Below, one piece after another: positions 35,800 through 45,182 of a stretch of 45,222 nucleotides of DNA. Source of the stretch: Patescibacteria group bacterium (GTDB lineage Bacteria > Patescibacteriota > Patescibacteriia > Patescibacteriales > JAQTRU01); contig JAQTSG010000003.1 in assembly GCA_028711415.1 (NCBI GenBank), positions 1 to 45,222 on the forward strand, given 5' to 3'. The notes under the pieces are model-generated. The model was not told where the DNA came from. It worked only from the letters and a program-made list of their open reading frames with translations, and did not search any database. Positions within the stretch are counted from its first letter, which is position 1, and each line of letters starts with the position of its first letter. The position numbers were made by a program, and so were the translations under genes.

Positions 35800-37403
35800 G
35801 TATGAAAGATTTAAGAGATAATTTTTATTGGCGGGCGATTTTGGTTTTTATCGTTTTTTTCAGCATTTTTTTTCTTGGCCACTTGCTGAAGGAGGGTTTT
35901 TGGTCAATCGATGACCCTTATTATCACGCCAAGCATAGCGCCCTGATAGCCCAGACAGGAGATTTAACCTTAGTTGAGCCCTGGCTTGAGTTTCACTTTT
36001 TGAACTACGCGCCTAACGATCCCTGGTGGGGTTTCCACCTATGGCAGGCGGTTTTTATTTATTTTTTTGGCGTTTTTTTAGGCGTAAAAATTTCTGCCGC
36101 GGCCCTTACCGGTTTATTTTTCGCGGTTTTTTATCTTATTTTAAAAAAATTTTCCGTGCGGCATCCTTTTGTTTGGGTTTGCCTTGTTTTTATTTCCTCA
36201 AATTATTTTCAGTTCAGAATGTTTTTAGAGAGGCCGCAAATTTTAGGTCTGATAATACTTCCTGTTTTTTCTTATTTGTTAGTTAACCCCATTAGAAATA
36301 ACGGGGTTAAGAAGAAATACTTTTTGATTTTTTTTCTGGCCTTTTTCTTTACCCTTGCTTACCATTTTTTTCTTTCCTTGTTTCTCCTGATATTTTTTTA
36401 CTCTCTGGCTGAATATTATCAGGCAAGAAGAATCGACCTAAAGCCGTTTATTTTTACCGGCTTGGGAATTATCACTGGGATTTTACTTCATCCTAATAGT
36501 TTAAATTATTTATTCGTGGTTTTTGTCCATTTCGTGGAAGTTCTTTACTTAAAGTTTATTGGCGTTAATTTGGGAGTGGGCATTGAACTTTACCCAAGCC
36601 TCCTGCCCGAGTTTATCTTCAGTAATTTTTTGATATTTGTCCCATTCTGTCTGGCGGTTGTCCTGTTTCTGGCCGTTAGGCAGATAAACGAGGACCGGAA
36701 AATGATTTTTTATTTTCTCGTAAGCGTTTTTTGGTTTTTGGTAAGTTTGGTGGTTATCCGGGGAACTGATTTTTGGATTCCTTTCGGCTGGCTGTTTGTA
36801 ATCCTTGTTTTTGAAAAATTTTCCCGGACGGATGACTGGCTATGCGTTAAGGATTTTTTCCGCCGCTACCTTAATTTAAAAATAGCCGGATTTTTTTTCT
36901 TTGCTTTTATTTTATTCGCCTCTTTTTTCAATATTGCGGAAAATTTTTTCTTAAGAACCTGGGAGTGCAATAAAAATCTTTTTGTCCGTCATATGGCTGA
37001 CGCTAATAGCTGGCTTAAAGAAAATACCCCGGCGGATTCCGTTATTTTTTACGATGATTGGTCTTTCTGGCCGATAATGTTTTTCCACAATGACCATAAC
37101 CGCTATCTTACCGGCATGGACCCGACTTTTCTTTATGAATACAATTCCGAGATTTCCTGGGTTTGGAAAAATATTAGCCACAAAGGGATTTATTGTGATA
37201 AGCCGGAACTTTGCTTAGAAATTAGCCCGCGGGACAATATAAAGTTAATCAAGGCGGCTATCAGAGAGACGTTTAACTCAAGTTATATTCTTTTAAAAAA
37301 CGACCAGCGGCGTCCTTTCGTTAATCTCCTGGCGACGGACAGAAAAGACTTCGCCAGAGTTTTTGACAACGGAACGATTTTGGTTTATAAAATTATTCCC
37401 TGA
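35796..37403 (+). CDS. Multi-TM protein, candidate glycosyltransferase/oligosaccharyltransferase-like
   Basis: 535 aa, many TM segments, soluble C-term; follows a GT2 gene; NPIRNNGV insertion. Confidence 0.65.
   Translation: MSMKDLRDNFYWRAILVFIVFFSIFFLGHLLKEGFWSIDDPYYHAKHSALIAQTGDLTLVEPWLEFHFLNYAPNDPWWGFHLWQAVFIYFFGVFLGVKISAAALTGLFFAVFYLILKKFSVRHPFVWVCLVFISSNYFQFRMFLERPQILGLIILPVFSYLLVNPIRNNGVKKKYFLIFFLAFFFTLAYHFFLSLFLLIFFYSLAEYYQARRIDLKPFIFTGLGIITGILLHPNSLNYLFVVFVHFVEVLYLKFIGVNLGVGIELYPSLLPEFIFSNFLIFVPFCLAVVLFLAVRQINEDRKMIFYFLVSVFWFLVSLVVIRGTDFWIPFGWLFVILVFEKFSRTDDWLCVKDFFRRYLNLKIAGFFFFAFILFASFFNIAENFFLRTWECNKNLFVRHMADANSWLKENTPADSVIFYDDWSFWPIMFFHNDHNRYLTGMDPTFLYEYNSEISWVWKNISHKGIYCDKPELCLEISPRDNIKLIKAAIRETFNSSYILLKNDQRRPFVNLLATDRKDFARVFDNGTILVYKIIP
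36284..36310. repeat. Family A element inside the multi-TM gene
   Basis: ttaaccccattagaaataacggggttaa. Confidence 0.85.
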
Positions 37404-37537
37404 CCGCGCCTTGGCGTTATCCGCCCACTTTAATATTAGTAAAAACACATTTCCTTTATTTTCCCGAATATGGTAAAATATAGGAAATAATAGCGAGTTG
37501 ATAAGCTAGGCGAGATATGATTATTTAAAGGGTAAAT

Positions 37538-37900
37538 ATGCCAAAGCCAAGATTTTTTTTGTTAATATTATTTCTTTTTTTACTGCCTTTTATTTTCACC
37601 GGCTGTTTTAAAAAGCAAGAGGCGGATACTGATATTTGGTCGGGTGATAAAGCTTCGGAGGAAGATGAGATTATTTCCGAAGAGGGGTCGCAGCGGGAGG
37701 CTGAAGCGATAGGAGAGGTTCCTAAGAGCAAAGAAGATTTAAAGAAATTATTAGAAAGATTAGAAAAAGATAGCGCCAAAGCGACTTCAGACATTGATGA
37801 ATCAACTTTGGATATCGATGCTTCTGCCGTAGAAGAAGGCGGATCGGTTGCTCCGCCGGAAGAGGAAGAAATTGACGTTTCCGATATTGATAATCTTTAA
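37538..37900 (+). CDS. Acidic lipoprotein
   Basis: MPKPRFFLLILFLFLLPFIFTGCFKK lipobox; Asp/Glu-rich C-term. Confidence 0.7.
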   Translation: MPKPRFFLLILFLFLLPFIFTGCFKKQEADTDIWSGDKASEEDEIISEEGSQREAEAIGEVPKSKEDLKKLLERLEKDSAKATSDIDESTLDIDASAVEEGGSVAPPEEEEIDVSDIDNL

Positions 37901-37911
37901 TTTTTTCCGAT

Positions 37912-39978
37912 ATGGCCAAAAGAAAGATATTTTTTATTATTCTGCCCTGCCTGTTTCTTCTCCCCTTTTTAGCTGAAGCCCGTATTTATTATAGCCCGAA
38001 TTTAAAGGCAAACGAAGTAGTAACTTCAGATACTTTAGGGGTAAACTGGTACGCGGGCAAAAATGAGAAATACGGCGTCTATTACAAAAAGGAGGGGGCT
38101 TATGATTATGTTTTCGCGGCGGCTACCAGTACGCCGTCAAATCTTACTCTGCCGATTATTTATTATAAATCAGGTTTAGAAGTCGGCACTCTTTATAGTT
38201 TTAAAGTTAAGGCCTGCGCGGCGGAGTACGCCGATTCCGGAGATTGTTTTTCTTCTGAATCTAAATGTTTGGAAACGGAAGAATGTATATTTTCCAGCCC
38301 TTTATCTTTAACTACTAATCCAGGAAAGCCCTTGCCGGACTATGAAAAATTTCCCACTTCGGTTAATTTATTTTGGCCGGCGGTAAAAGGGGCGACCTTA
38401 TACCAAATCGGATACAAAAATGAAGCCGGGGACAAGTATAACTACATAGAAACAACCCAAAAAGAATATACGGTGAGCGGGTTAGTTTCCGATACCGCGT
38501 ATAATTTTAAAATTCAGGCCTGTAATAGCCGGAAGGCGGATACCAATAATGATAGAGAATACGAAGAAGGCTGCTCGGGATTCAGCCGGGTTATTTCCCT
38601 AAAGACCCCGAAAGAGCAGACCATAGCCGAACTGGAAGGAAATTATGAGAGAAAGAATTTAAGGTTAGAAAAGACTTTAGCGGGTTATCTTGATTATATA
38701 AATAAACTTAAAAATTTATCGGCGGCCACCCGTTCTGATTTTATCGGCGAGATTACCAATACCAGAAAGCAGGGGGCTTTGGATTTATTAAAGTCAGAGC
38801 GGGAAAGCGTTAAAACGGAAACAAAAAAAGAGGTTATTGAGGCCAAAATAGCGGATTTAGACAAAATCAGAAAACCGCAGCTTGAACTATTAAATTATAA
38901 ACTGAAGATTTTTAAAAAGTGCGACGGCTATTATAAAAAACTTGCTGATTTGCGGACTAAGGTCGGGACTTTTCCGGAAATTCCCGAGACCGCCAAAGAT
39001 AGTTTTATAAAAGCCGGAGGGCATATAGATAAAGCCATAGAAAACTATCGGAGTAATTACGAGGAGGCGGTTTTAGCCGGAAAATTACCTGTCGCCGTCG
39101 CCAATTTAACCGGCAGTCTTGCTTTTATTAAGACTTTGTACGAAAATATAAATAGGGACGAGTCTTATAAGACGGCCGAAGTCATATATAAAACTTTTTA
39201 TAGCGTGAGCGAAATTAACAGTAAGCTTGAGTCTCTAAAAAGTTATTCCCGTTTTGATAATAAGAAATGCTTATTTAAGGTATTTATCGGCTATTATCCG
39301 GGCGCGGGAGAGGTTTATTTTGAAGATAAATTCAGGGAGATGCTTGACGATTTTGAGAATTATTACCGAGGTTATGTCGCTGATAAGAAATGGGATTCTT
39401 ACGAAACGGCCTATAAAGATTATAATCATTTAAGGGGAAATGACCGGTATAACAAGGCGGTTATAATAGTAAACAATCTTAAAAAACTTAATTCCATTTT
39501 AGTTAAGGTGGACGATTATTATTCCCGGATTAACAGTTTTAGTAAAACTTCTCCGGAGGTTAAAGCGAAAGCCGTGAATTTCAGCGTGGCCATAAAAGAT
39601 AAACTGCAATTTGGCGTCAATCCTTTAGCTAAGGAAATAGTGGATAATCCGGATAAGGCGACAACCGCGAAAATAAATAGCTATCTCGGGCATAAAACTT
39701 TCGGCTATTTTTATAAAGGGGTAAAGCTCTTAAATGATTTTAATATTAGGAGAGAAAATTTAGATAAAATAATAGCCGCGATCGGCGCCTGCCCGGCCGT
39801 CACCGGCAACCTTGGGCAAGCCGATTCAAAAAAGATTTTGGCGGAAGGGAAATTAAGAGAATTTTCAGTTGATGACCTTGAGGCGACAAAATTAAAATAT
39901 AAAGAATTTGAAAATTTTTACCGGGAAGCTTCAAATTATTATAAGGCGGCGATTGCCGAAGCTAAGAAGTGTTTATAA
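37912..39978 (+). CDS. Secreted protein with two fibronectin-III-like domains and long helical region
   Basis: Signal peptide; GLEVGTLYSFKVKACAAEY, SGLVSDTAYNFKIQACNSR; helical C-terminal two thirds. Confidence 0.75.
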   Translation: MAKRKIFFIILPCLFLLPFLAEARIYYSPNLKANEVVTSDTLGVNWYAGKNEKYGVYYKKEGAYDYVFAAATSTPSNLTLPIIYYKSGLEVGTLYSFKVKACAAEYADSGDCFSSESKCLETEECIFSSPLSLTTNPGKPLPDYEKFPTSVNLFWPAVKGATLYQIGYKNEAGDKYNYIETTQKEYTVSGLVSDTAYNFKIQACNSRKADTNNDREYEEGCSGFSRVISLKTPKEQTIAELEGNYERKNLRLEKTLAGYLDYINKLKNLSAATRSDFIGEITNTRKQGALDLLKSERESVKTETKKEVIEAKIADLDKIRKPQLELLNYKLKIFKKCDGYYKKLADLRTKVGTFPEIPETAKDSFIKAGGHIDKAIENYRSNYEEAVLAGKLPVAVANLTGSLAFIKTLYENINRDESYKTAEVIYKTFYSVSEINSKLESLKSYSRFDNKKCLFKVFIGYYPGAGEVYFEDKFREMLDDFENYYRGYVADKKWDSYETAYKDYNHLRGNDRYNKAVIIVNNLKKLNSILVKVDDYYSRINSFSKTSPEVKAKAVNFSVAIKDKLQFGVNPLAKEIVDNPDKATTAKINSYLGHKTFGYFYKGVKLLNDFNIRRENLDKIIAAIGACPAVTGNLGQADSKKILAEGKLREFSVDDLEATKLKYKEFENFYREASNYYKAAIAEAKKCL

Positions 39979-40062
39979 TATTTATTATTAGAATAAAAAT
40001 TCTTGGCAATATTTACAATATTAATTAAAAATATCAGGCCAAGATTAGAGGGGAGGTGAAAT

Positions 40063-40476
40063 ATGAAAGAAAAGATCTATAAAAATCTATTAGCGGCGTT
40101 TGTAATTATGTTAATTATGGCTCCGGCGTTTGCTTTAGTCCTGCCAGTCCAGGCGCAAGGCCCCGATGAATTACTTTGGGGAAACCAGGAGGAAAATGTG
40201 GATGAAGCATTAGGGTTAGGTAATGAAGACCCGAGAGTGATAATTTCGCGAGTGATTAACGTCGCCCTGGGATTTTTAGGCATTATCGCCGTTGTTATAA
40301 TCATTTTGGGCGGGTTTAAATGGATGACCGCCGGCGGCAACGACGATAAGGTGGCCGAATCCAAAAAATTGATTTTTGCCGGCATTGTTGGCTTGGTTAT
40401 AATTTTAGCGGCTTGGGGGCTTGCTAAATTCGTTATTGGCGCGCTTTATAACGCAACTGGCGCTAACAATGTATAG
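40063..40476 (+). CDS. T4SS-pilin-like paralog 1
   Basis: Signal peptide; RVINVALGFLGIIAVVIIILGGFKWMTAGGNDDKVAESKKLIFAGIVGLVIILAAWGLAKFVI. Confidence 0.85.
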   Translation: MKEKIYKNLLAAFVIMLIMAPAFALVLPVQAQGPDELLWGNQEENVDEALGLGNEDPRVIISRVINVALGFLGIIAVVIIILGGFKWMTAGGNDDKVAESKKLIFAGIVGLVIILAAWGLAKFVIGALYNATGANNV

Positions 40477-40478
40477 TC

Positions 40479-40544
40479 ATTCTTAAAACCGGTTTTAAGA
40501 ATAAGTGGGTTCCCGTCCCGCCAAGGCGGGACGGGATTCCACTT
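40479..40544. repeat. Perfect 24-bp palindrome followed by long nested hairpin between pilins 1 and 2
   Basis: attcttaaaaccggttttaagaat (40479-40502); aagtgggttcccgtcccgccaaggcgggacgggattccactt (40503-40544). Confidence 0.85.
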
Positions 40545-40607
40545 CCCTGGGCATAATATTTTTTGTGTCCAGAGCAAGTGGAAAATAAAAAATAAGGAGA
40601 AAATAAG

Positions 40608-41042
40608 ATGAAAAATATAAAATTAACACTTCTGAACAGGAAAAAAATTATTTTCAGCATTTTTTTAATTGTTTTGTTTGTCGGTTTTGTTTGCGTCCCG
40701 GTTGGACAGGCGCAACCTACTGATCCCGATGCTGTTAATTATGGCTTGGATCGGACCGCCAATGAAGGTTTTAACGCTTATGGCGGGACGCCGGCGCAGA
40801 CCGATATCCCGACTATTATTGGGAGGATTATCGGCGCCGTTTTGTCTTTTATCGGAATTCTATTTTTTGTTTTAGTTATTTACGGCGGCTATCTTTGGAT
40901 GACGGCCAGAGGCAATGAAGAGCAGGTCGGTCAGGCCATTAGTATAGTAACCCAGGCCACTATCGGTCTGATTATTGTGGCGGCCGCTTATTTAATCACC
41001 AGATTCCTGGGGGAGACAATTATAAATCAAGTTATAAGATAA
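40608..41042 (+). CDS. T4SS-pilin-like paralog 2
   Basis: IGRIIGAVLSFIGILFFVLVIYGGYLWMTARGNEEQVGQAISIVTQATIGLIIVAAAYLITRF. Confidence 0.88.
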   Translation: MKNIKLTLLNRKKIIFSIFLIVLFVGFVCVPVGQAQPTDPDAVNYGLDRTANEGFNAYGGTPAQTDIPTIIGRIIGAVLSFIGILFFVLVIYGGYLWMTARGNEEQVGQAISIVTQATIGLIIVAAAYLITRFLGETIINQVIR

Positions 41043-41044
41043 CA

Positions 41045-41482
41045 ATGGTTTTTTTAAACAGCAAAAAATTAATAAGTCTGGCGATATTATCTTTTTTCGT
41101 TTTTTCTTTTCTTTTGACCGTGGGGTTGGCAAACGCTGAAGAGCCTTTAGGCGGCCTGGGAAATACCGGAGTAGGTATAGGTTATAAGACGGGGGGTGGC
41201 GAGGCGAAAACCGGAATTGCCCGTTTAATCGGCAATATTATCGGAGCGGTTATGGCTTTTATCGGTGTTGCCTTTATGGCTTTGGTTATTATGGGCGCGC
41301 TTGATATTATCGGCGCCGGTGGTAACGACGAGAAGGTAAAAGAAGGAAAAGATAAAATAAAAAACGGGGCGATTGGTATTTTAGTGATTTTTGCCGCTTA
41401 TTTACTTACGGTTGTTGTTTTCCGCATAGCCATCGGGAGCCCCGAGTCACCCGAGCTAAATATATTTAAAATCAATCTTTAA
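41045..41482 (+). CDS. T4SS-pilin-like paralog 3 (divergent core)
   Basis: IGNIIGAVMAFIGVAFMALVIMGALDIIGAGGNDEKVKEGKDKIKNGAIGILVIFAAYLLTVVVF. Confidence 0.82.
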   Translation: MVFLNSKKLISLAILSFFVFSFLLTVGLANAEEPLGGLGNTGVGIGYKTGGGEAKTGIARLIGNIIGAVMAFIGVAFMALVIMGALDIIGAGGNDEKVKEGKDKIKNGAIGILVIFAAYLLTVVVFRIAIGSPESPELNIFKINL

Positions 41483-41485
41483 AAT

Positions 41486-41947
41486 ATGGGCAAAGTAGAT
41501 ACGGCAAAAAAATTAATTTGGTTTTCCCGTCCCGCCCTGGCGGTGATTGTTTTTTCGCTTTCTCTCTCTTTTGCGTTAAATGTAAGTTGGGCGCAAACTG
41601 ATGCGCCTAAGTCCGGTATTGGCAACTGGGGAAGCGAATTAGATAAAGGAGTTTCAAAGACAGGTATCTATAATACAGAGGCAACAGGGGGGGGGACGGC
41701 TGTGGCTATAGCCAAATACGTCGGCTGGATTCTTTTTTTCGCTCCGTTCTTCAGTCTTCTTTTTATGGCCAGGGTAGTTTTAGCCGGTTATGAATGGATG
41801 ACGGCGGCCGGTAACAGCGAAAAAATTGAGTTGGCGAAAAAAAGGATTAAGAACGCGGTCATCGGGATCATAATTCTAGCTATCCTTTATTTCCTGTCTT
41901 ATTTCTTTATCAATACTTTTGCCGGATTTACCGGGTATAAAATATAA
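41486..41947 (+). CDS. T4SS-pilin-like paralog 4
   Basis: YVGWILFFAPFFSLLFMARVVLAGYEWMTAAGNSEKIELAKKRIKNAVIGIIILAILYFLSYFF. Confidence 0.83.
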   Translation: MGKVDTAKKLIWFSRPALAVIVFSLSLSFALNVSWAQTDAPKSGIGNWGSELDKGVSKTGIYNTEATGGGTAVAIAKYVGWILFFAPFFSLLFMARVVLAGYEWMTAAGNSEKIELAKKRIKNAVIGIIILAILYFLSYFFINTFAGFTGYKI

Positions 41948-41961
41948 CCATCTTAAATTAT

Positions 41962-42402
41962 ATGGCGCATAAAACATTTTTAAAAAAGTTTATTTTCATC
42001 ATTCTGGCGGTTTTGATAAGTCCGTTTCTAGTAAACGTGGTTCAAGCCGCGGGTGATCCAACAACTTCTTCAATCGGCCCTCTGCTGGAAGTGGCGGGAA
42101 ACGCGGCTAAGTATGAAACAGGGAAGGTAGAAAGCAATGACATCAGCATTCCGAGTATCGCCGGCGGAATTATAAAAATTTTTCTTTCCATTTTAGGCGT
42201 TATTTTTGTCGCTTTAATGCTTTACGGCGGCTATCTTTGGATGACGGCCAGAGGCAATCAGGAGATGGTTACTAAATCTAAAGAGCTGATGACCAGCGCC
42301 GTTATCGGTTTAATTATTGTTATTGCCGCTTACGCTATCACTTATTTTGTCCTGTATATGATGGCCCGGGAATATATTCAGCCGGAGGTCACCGGCTTTT
42401 AG
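41962..42402 (+). CDS. T4SS-pilin-like paralog 5
   Basis: IAGGIIKIFLSILGVIFVALMLYGGYLWMTARGNQEMVTKSKELMTSAVIGLIIVIAAYAITYFV. Confidence 0.87.
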   Translation: MAHKTFLKKFIFIILAVLISPFLVNVVQAAGDPTTSSIGPLLEVAGNAAKYETGKVESNDISIPSIAGGIIKIFLSILGVIFVALMLYGGYLWMTARGNQEMVTKSKELMTSAVIGLIIVIAAYAITYFVLYMMAREYIQPEVTGF

Positions 42403-42517
42403 CTATCCCGCTTAGCGGGACTACAAATTAAGGCATTCGAATTAAATAATATTTGAAGCATTTAAATTTATTTATCTATTGGCAGGTAGAAAATAGGTCA
42501 ATTTTAATTATTAATAT

Positions 42518-42997
42518 ATGTTAAAAATTATCAAACAGGTTTCAATTTTAGCCCTTCTTACTCTGATTTTAACTTTTCCCTATTTTGTTTTTGGGCAGGA
42601 GGCATATAAAGGCCCGACAATGAAGGGCGCGCTGGAAGGATTGGGAGGAGCCAGCGGTTATGAGACAAGTGGCATTTCCGAAACTTCAGTTTCCGCTATT
42701 GCCGGCACGGCCGTAAGCGTCTTTTTAAGCATCTTAGGCATTATTTTTATAGCCTTAATACTTTACGGCGGCTATCTCTGGATGATGGCGCGGGGCAATG
42801 ACGAGCAGCTTACAAGGGCTAAAGAGCTAATAACAAGTGCGGTTATTGGTTTAATTATTGTCGTGGCGGCTTATGCCGCTAGTTATTTTATTTTTGACCG
42901 TTTAACCAGGCAGACCCTAACTACGCCAGCCGGTAGCGGCGGCTGTCCCCCCGGGCAGGTTGATTACGGCCAAGGTTGTATTACGCCCGGCACTTAA
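42518..42997 (+). CDS. T4SS-pilin-like paralog 6, Cys-containing C-terminal tail
   Basis: IAGTAVSVFLSILGIIFIALILYGGYLWMMARGNDEQLTRAKELITSAVIGLIIVVAAYAASYFIF; tail GSGGCPPGQVDYGQGCITPGT. Confidence 0.87.
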   Translation: MLKIIKQVSILALLTLILTFPYFVFGQEAYKGPTMKGALEGLGGASGYETSGISETSVSAIAGTAVSVFLSILGIIFIALILYGGYLWMMARGNDEQLTRAKELITSAVIGLIIVVAAYAASYFIFDRLTRQTLTTPAGSGGCPPGQVDYGQGCITPGT

Positions 42998-43036
42998 GGT
43001 TGGTTATAGCTAAGATAGTTTTAATTATTTAAAATT

Positions 43037-43471
43037 ATGAATCTTTATAAAAAAACAAGATATTTTTTCGCCTTTTTAGTTTTTTCTGTCTTGAATTTTA
43101 GTCTGGCTGATTTAGCCCGGTCCCAGGGCTTTGGTCCGGTAGACGGCGGCCAAGCTGAAGCTTTTAGAAACTCATCCGGATTTGCCGCTGCTGACGGGTC
43201 GTCTTTAGCGCGAATTGTATCGGTTGTAATTCAGGCCTTCTTAGGCCTGCTAGGGGTTATTTTTTTGGTGCTCCTGATAACGGCCGGATATAAATGGATG
43301 ACCGCGGCCGGCAATGAAGAAAAAATGACCGAAGCCAAAGGAACAATCTGGCGGGCGGTAATCGGCTTAATTATTACAGTAGCGGCTTATGCCATTACTT
43401 ATTTTGTGTTTAACAGTTTAGATTGGGTTGGGGGCGGTCCTGAAGCAACCGGCGGATCAGGTTGGGATTAA
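43037..43471 (+). CDS. T4SS-pilin-like paralog 7
   Basis: IVSVVIQAFLGLLGVIFLVLLITAGYKWMTAAGNEEKMTEAKGTIWRAVIGLIITVAAYAITYFVF. Confidence 0.87.
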   Translation: MNLYKKTRYFFAFLVFSVLNFSLADLARSQGFGPVDGGQAEAFRNSSGFAAADGSSLARIVSVVIQAFLGLLGVIFLVLLITAGYKWMTAAGNEEKMTEAKGTIWRAVIGLIITVAAYAITYFVFNSLDWVGGGPEATGGSGWD

Positions 43472-43493
43472 AAAGAGATAAATTTTTCTAAAG

Positions 43494-43524
43494 AAAAAGC
43501 GTTTGGGTGCTCCAAACGCTTTTT
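43494..43524. terminator. Hairpin between pilin array and converging gene
   Basis: aaaaagcgtttgg-gtgct-ccaaacgcttttt. Confidence 0.9.
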
Positions 43525-43544
43525 AAAAATGTGAAATTTTTTCC

Positions 43545-44270
43545 TCACCTTTTACAGTAAGAGAAAAAATTGTATTCTTCCATTTCGCCGCTTTTTTTTA
43601 CAACATCAACGGTTCGATGGGGCAGGGCCTGGATTCTATCTACCTGGGTAAGAAAATCCCCATCGTACCATTTAACGATATAATAACCTTCCGGCAGATT
43701 TATCACCGCCGAGGTCCTCCCCTGGAATTTGAGGGAATGGATTACGCCCAATTCCCTGTAATTCTCTTGAGAGATACGAAAGACCTCGATAATATGGGCA
43801 CTTCTCGTTGCGCCCATTTCATTTGCCATTTGGCCAGGGTATCGGTTTCTCCCCGGTAATGATTGTTTATTGCCTTGGGATTTTTCCATGGCCAGAACGC
43901 CTACTATTTCCTCAATAGCGGCTTTTATTTCCGGTTCCCCGGCTTGTGGCCAGATTCCCTTAAGAACGCTATCTATTTTGGCAACCGTAGTTTCTATTCC
44001 CTCTCCGGCAGTTGCCGCTACTTCTTTACCTCCCCGCGCTTCCCTGGCCAGAGCGCTGTCCCTTTCCGCAAGAGCGATTCTTCTTTCCTCAAGGGCAAGC
44101 CCCTGTCTTTCCATAAGAATATCGTGTTCCCTGTACTTCATGAAGGTGTCAGCCCTCATGAAGCCGTGCCAATTGTCCTTTTGGGACATTTTTCCGAACA
44201 TAGCCGGAGCACAACCGGTTGCCGAAACGGCAAGCACAAGCAGGGCAGAGATAAGAGAAAAATTTTTCAT
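43545..44270 (-). CDS. Lipoprotein with coiled coil (start adjusted to MKNFSLIS)
   Basis: MKNFSLISALLVLAVSATGC lipobox; helical MERQGLALEERRIALAERDSALAREA; GAGGAGG upstream. Confidence 0.7.
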   Translation of the reverse strand: MKNFSLISALLVLAVSATGCAPAMFGKMSQKDNWHGFMRADTFMKYREHDILMERQGLALEERRIALAERDSALAREARGGKEVAATAGEGIETTVAKIDSVLKGIWPQAGEPEIKAAIEEIVGVLAMEKSQGNKQSLPGRNRYPGQMANEMGATRSAHIIEVFRISQENYRELGVIHSLKFQGRTSAVINLPEGYYIVKWYDGDFLTQVDRIQALPHRTVDVVKKSGEMEEYNFFSYCKR

Positions 44271-44443
44271 GGCAAACCTCCTCAATAAAGGAAATGAGAT
44301 TATTTTTCTGTTAAGAATATAGGAAAAATACAATGTTATCCAAAGAACATAGTTATATTAAAGTAGCATAGATAGAGATTTTTGTCAAGCGAATTTTCAT
44401 TGACTTTTTTCTTTAGCTATGATAAGATATTAGTATAGATAAG

Positions 44444-44488
44444 AAAATCCCTACATTTTTTCATACTATATGGAAAGGTAGGGATTTT
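44444..44488 (+). promoter_or_regulatory. Terminator/attenuator-like hairpin just upstream of the 44498 ORF
   Basis: aaaatccctac ... gtagggatttt then T-run, ending ~10 nt before the start codon. Confidence 0.55.
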
Positions 44489-44497
44489 TATATACAA

Positions 44498-45043
44498 ATG
44501 GAAGGTTTAAAACAAAATCAGGTAAAATTTATATCGCTAAAAAACGCGAAAAAGTTGATTTTTTCGCTAATTTTAGTTTTTTTGTTTGATTTTTTCCTTT
44601 TCCCTATGCCGGCTTTAGCTTTAGAGGCGGCGGAAGAGGCAAAAACCCAAGAAATGCTGGCCGAGATCGCTTTAGAGGAGATAAATGAGCCAGGCCAGGT
44701 TATTGTTAATCATTTGCCGGAGAATGACGTTTGGGCAGTAGAGAGAGTGGTCCAAAGAGTTATTACTGCTTATAATTCGGAAGTCGGGCAATGCGACGAT
44801 TCTCCCTGCATTACGGCTAATGGGTTTAATGTCTGCGAGCATGGAGAAGAAGACACAATCGCGGCTAATTTTTTAAAGTTTGGGACTAAGGTGAGAATTC
44901 CGGAATTATTCGGGGATAAAATTTTTGTGGTAAGGGACAGAATGAATTCCAAATTTGCTAACAGAGTTGATGTTTGGATGGTTGAAAAGCAGGATGCCCG
45001 AAAATTTGGCGAAAAATTAGCCAAAATTGAGATTTTAAGGTAA
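44498..45043 (+). CDS. Secreted 3D-domain (double-psi beta-barrel-like) protein
   Basis: Signal peptide; CITANGFNVCEHGEEDTIAANFLKFGTKVRIPELFGDKIFVVRDRMNSKFANRVDVWM. Confidence 0.8.
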   Translation: MEGLKQNQVKFISLKNAKKLIFSLILVFLFDFFLFPMPALALEAAEEAKTQEMLAEIALEEINEPGQVIVNHLPENDVWAVERVVQRVITAYNSEVGQCDDSPCITANGFNVCEHGEEDTIAANFLKFGTKVRIPELFGDKIFVVRDRMNSKFANRVDVWMVEKQDARKFGEKLAKIEILR

Positions 45044-45182
45044 TTTCTAGGACAATTGAATTGGATAATTTGGTAAATGCCCTTTTAAAAAGGGTTTTTA
45101 TTTTTTCTAAAAAAAGAGCGAGTTTTATCCTTGTTTTTTAAAGGGAGTTCTGATATATTTATAATATAAAATAAATGTTTAT

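Noticed and set aside
40063-43471. Complete type IV secretion system
   Set aside because: Only pilin-like subunits seen; no VirB4, VirB6, VirB8-10 or VirD4 homologs in the window.
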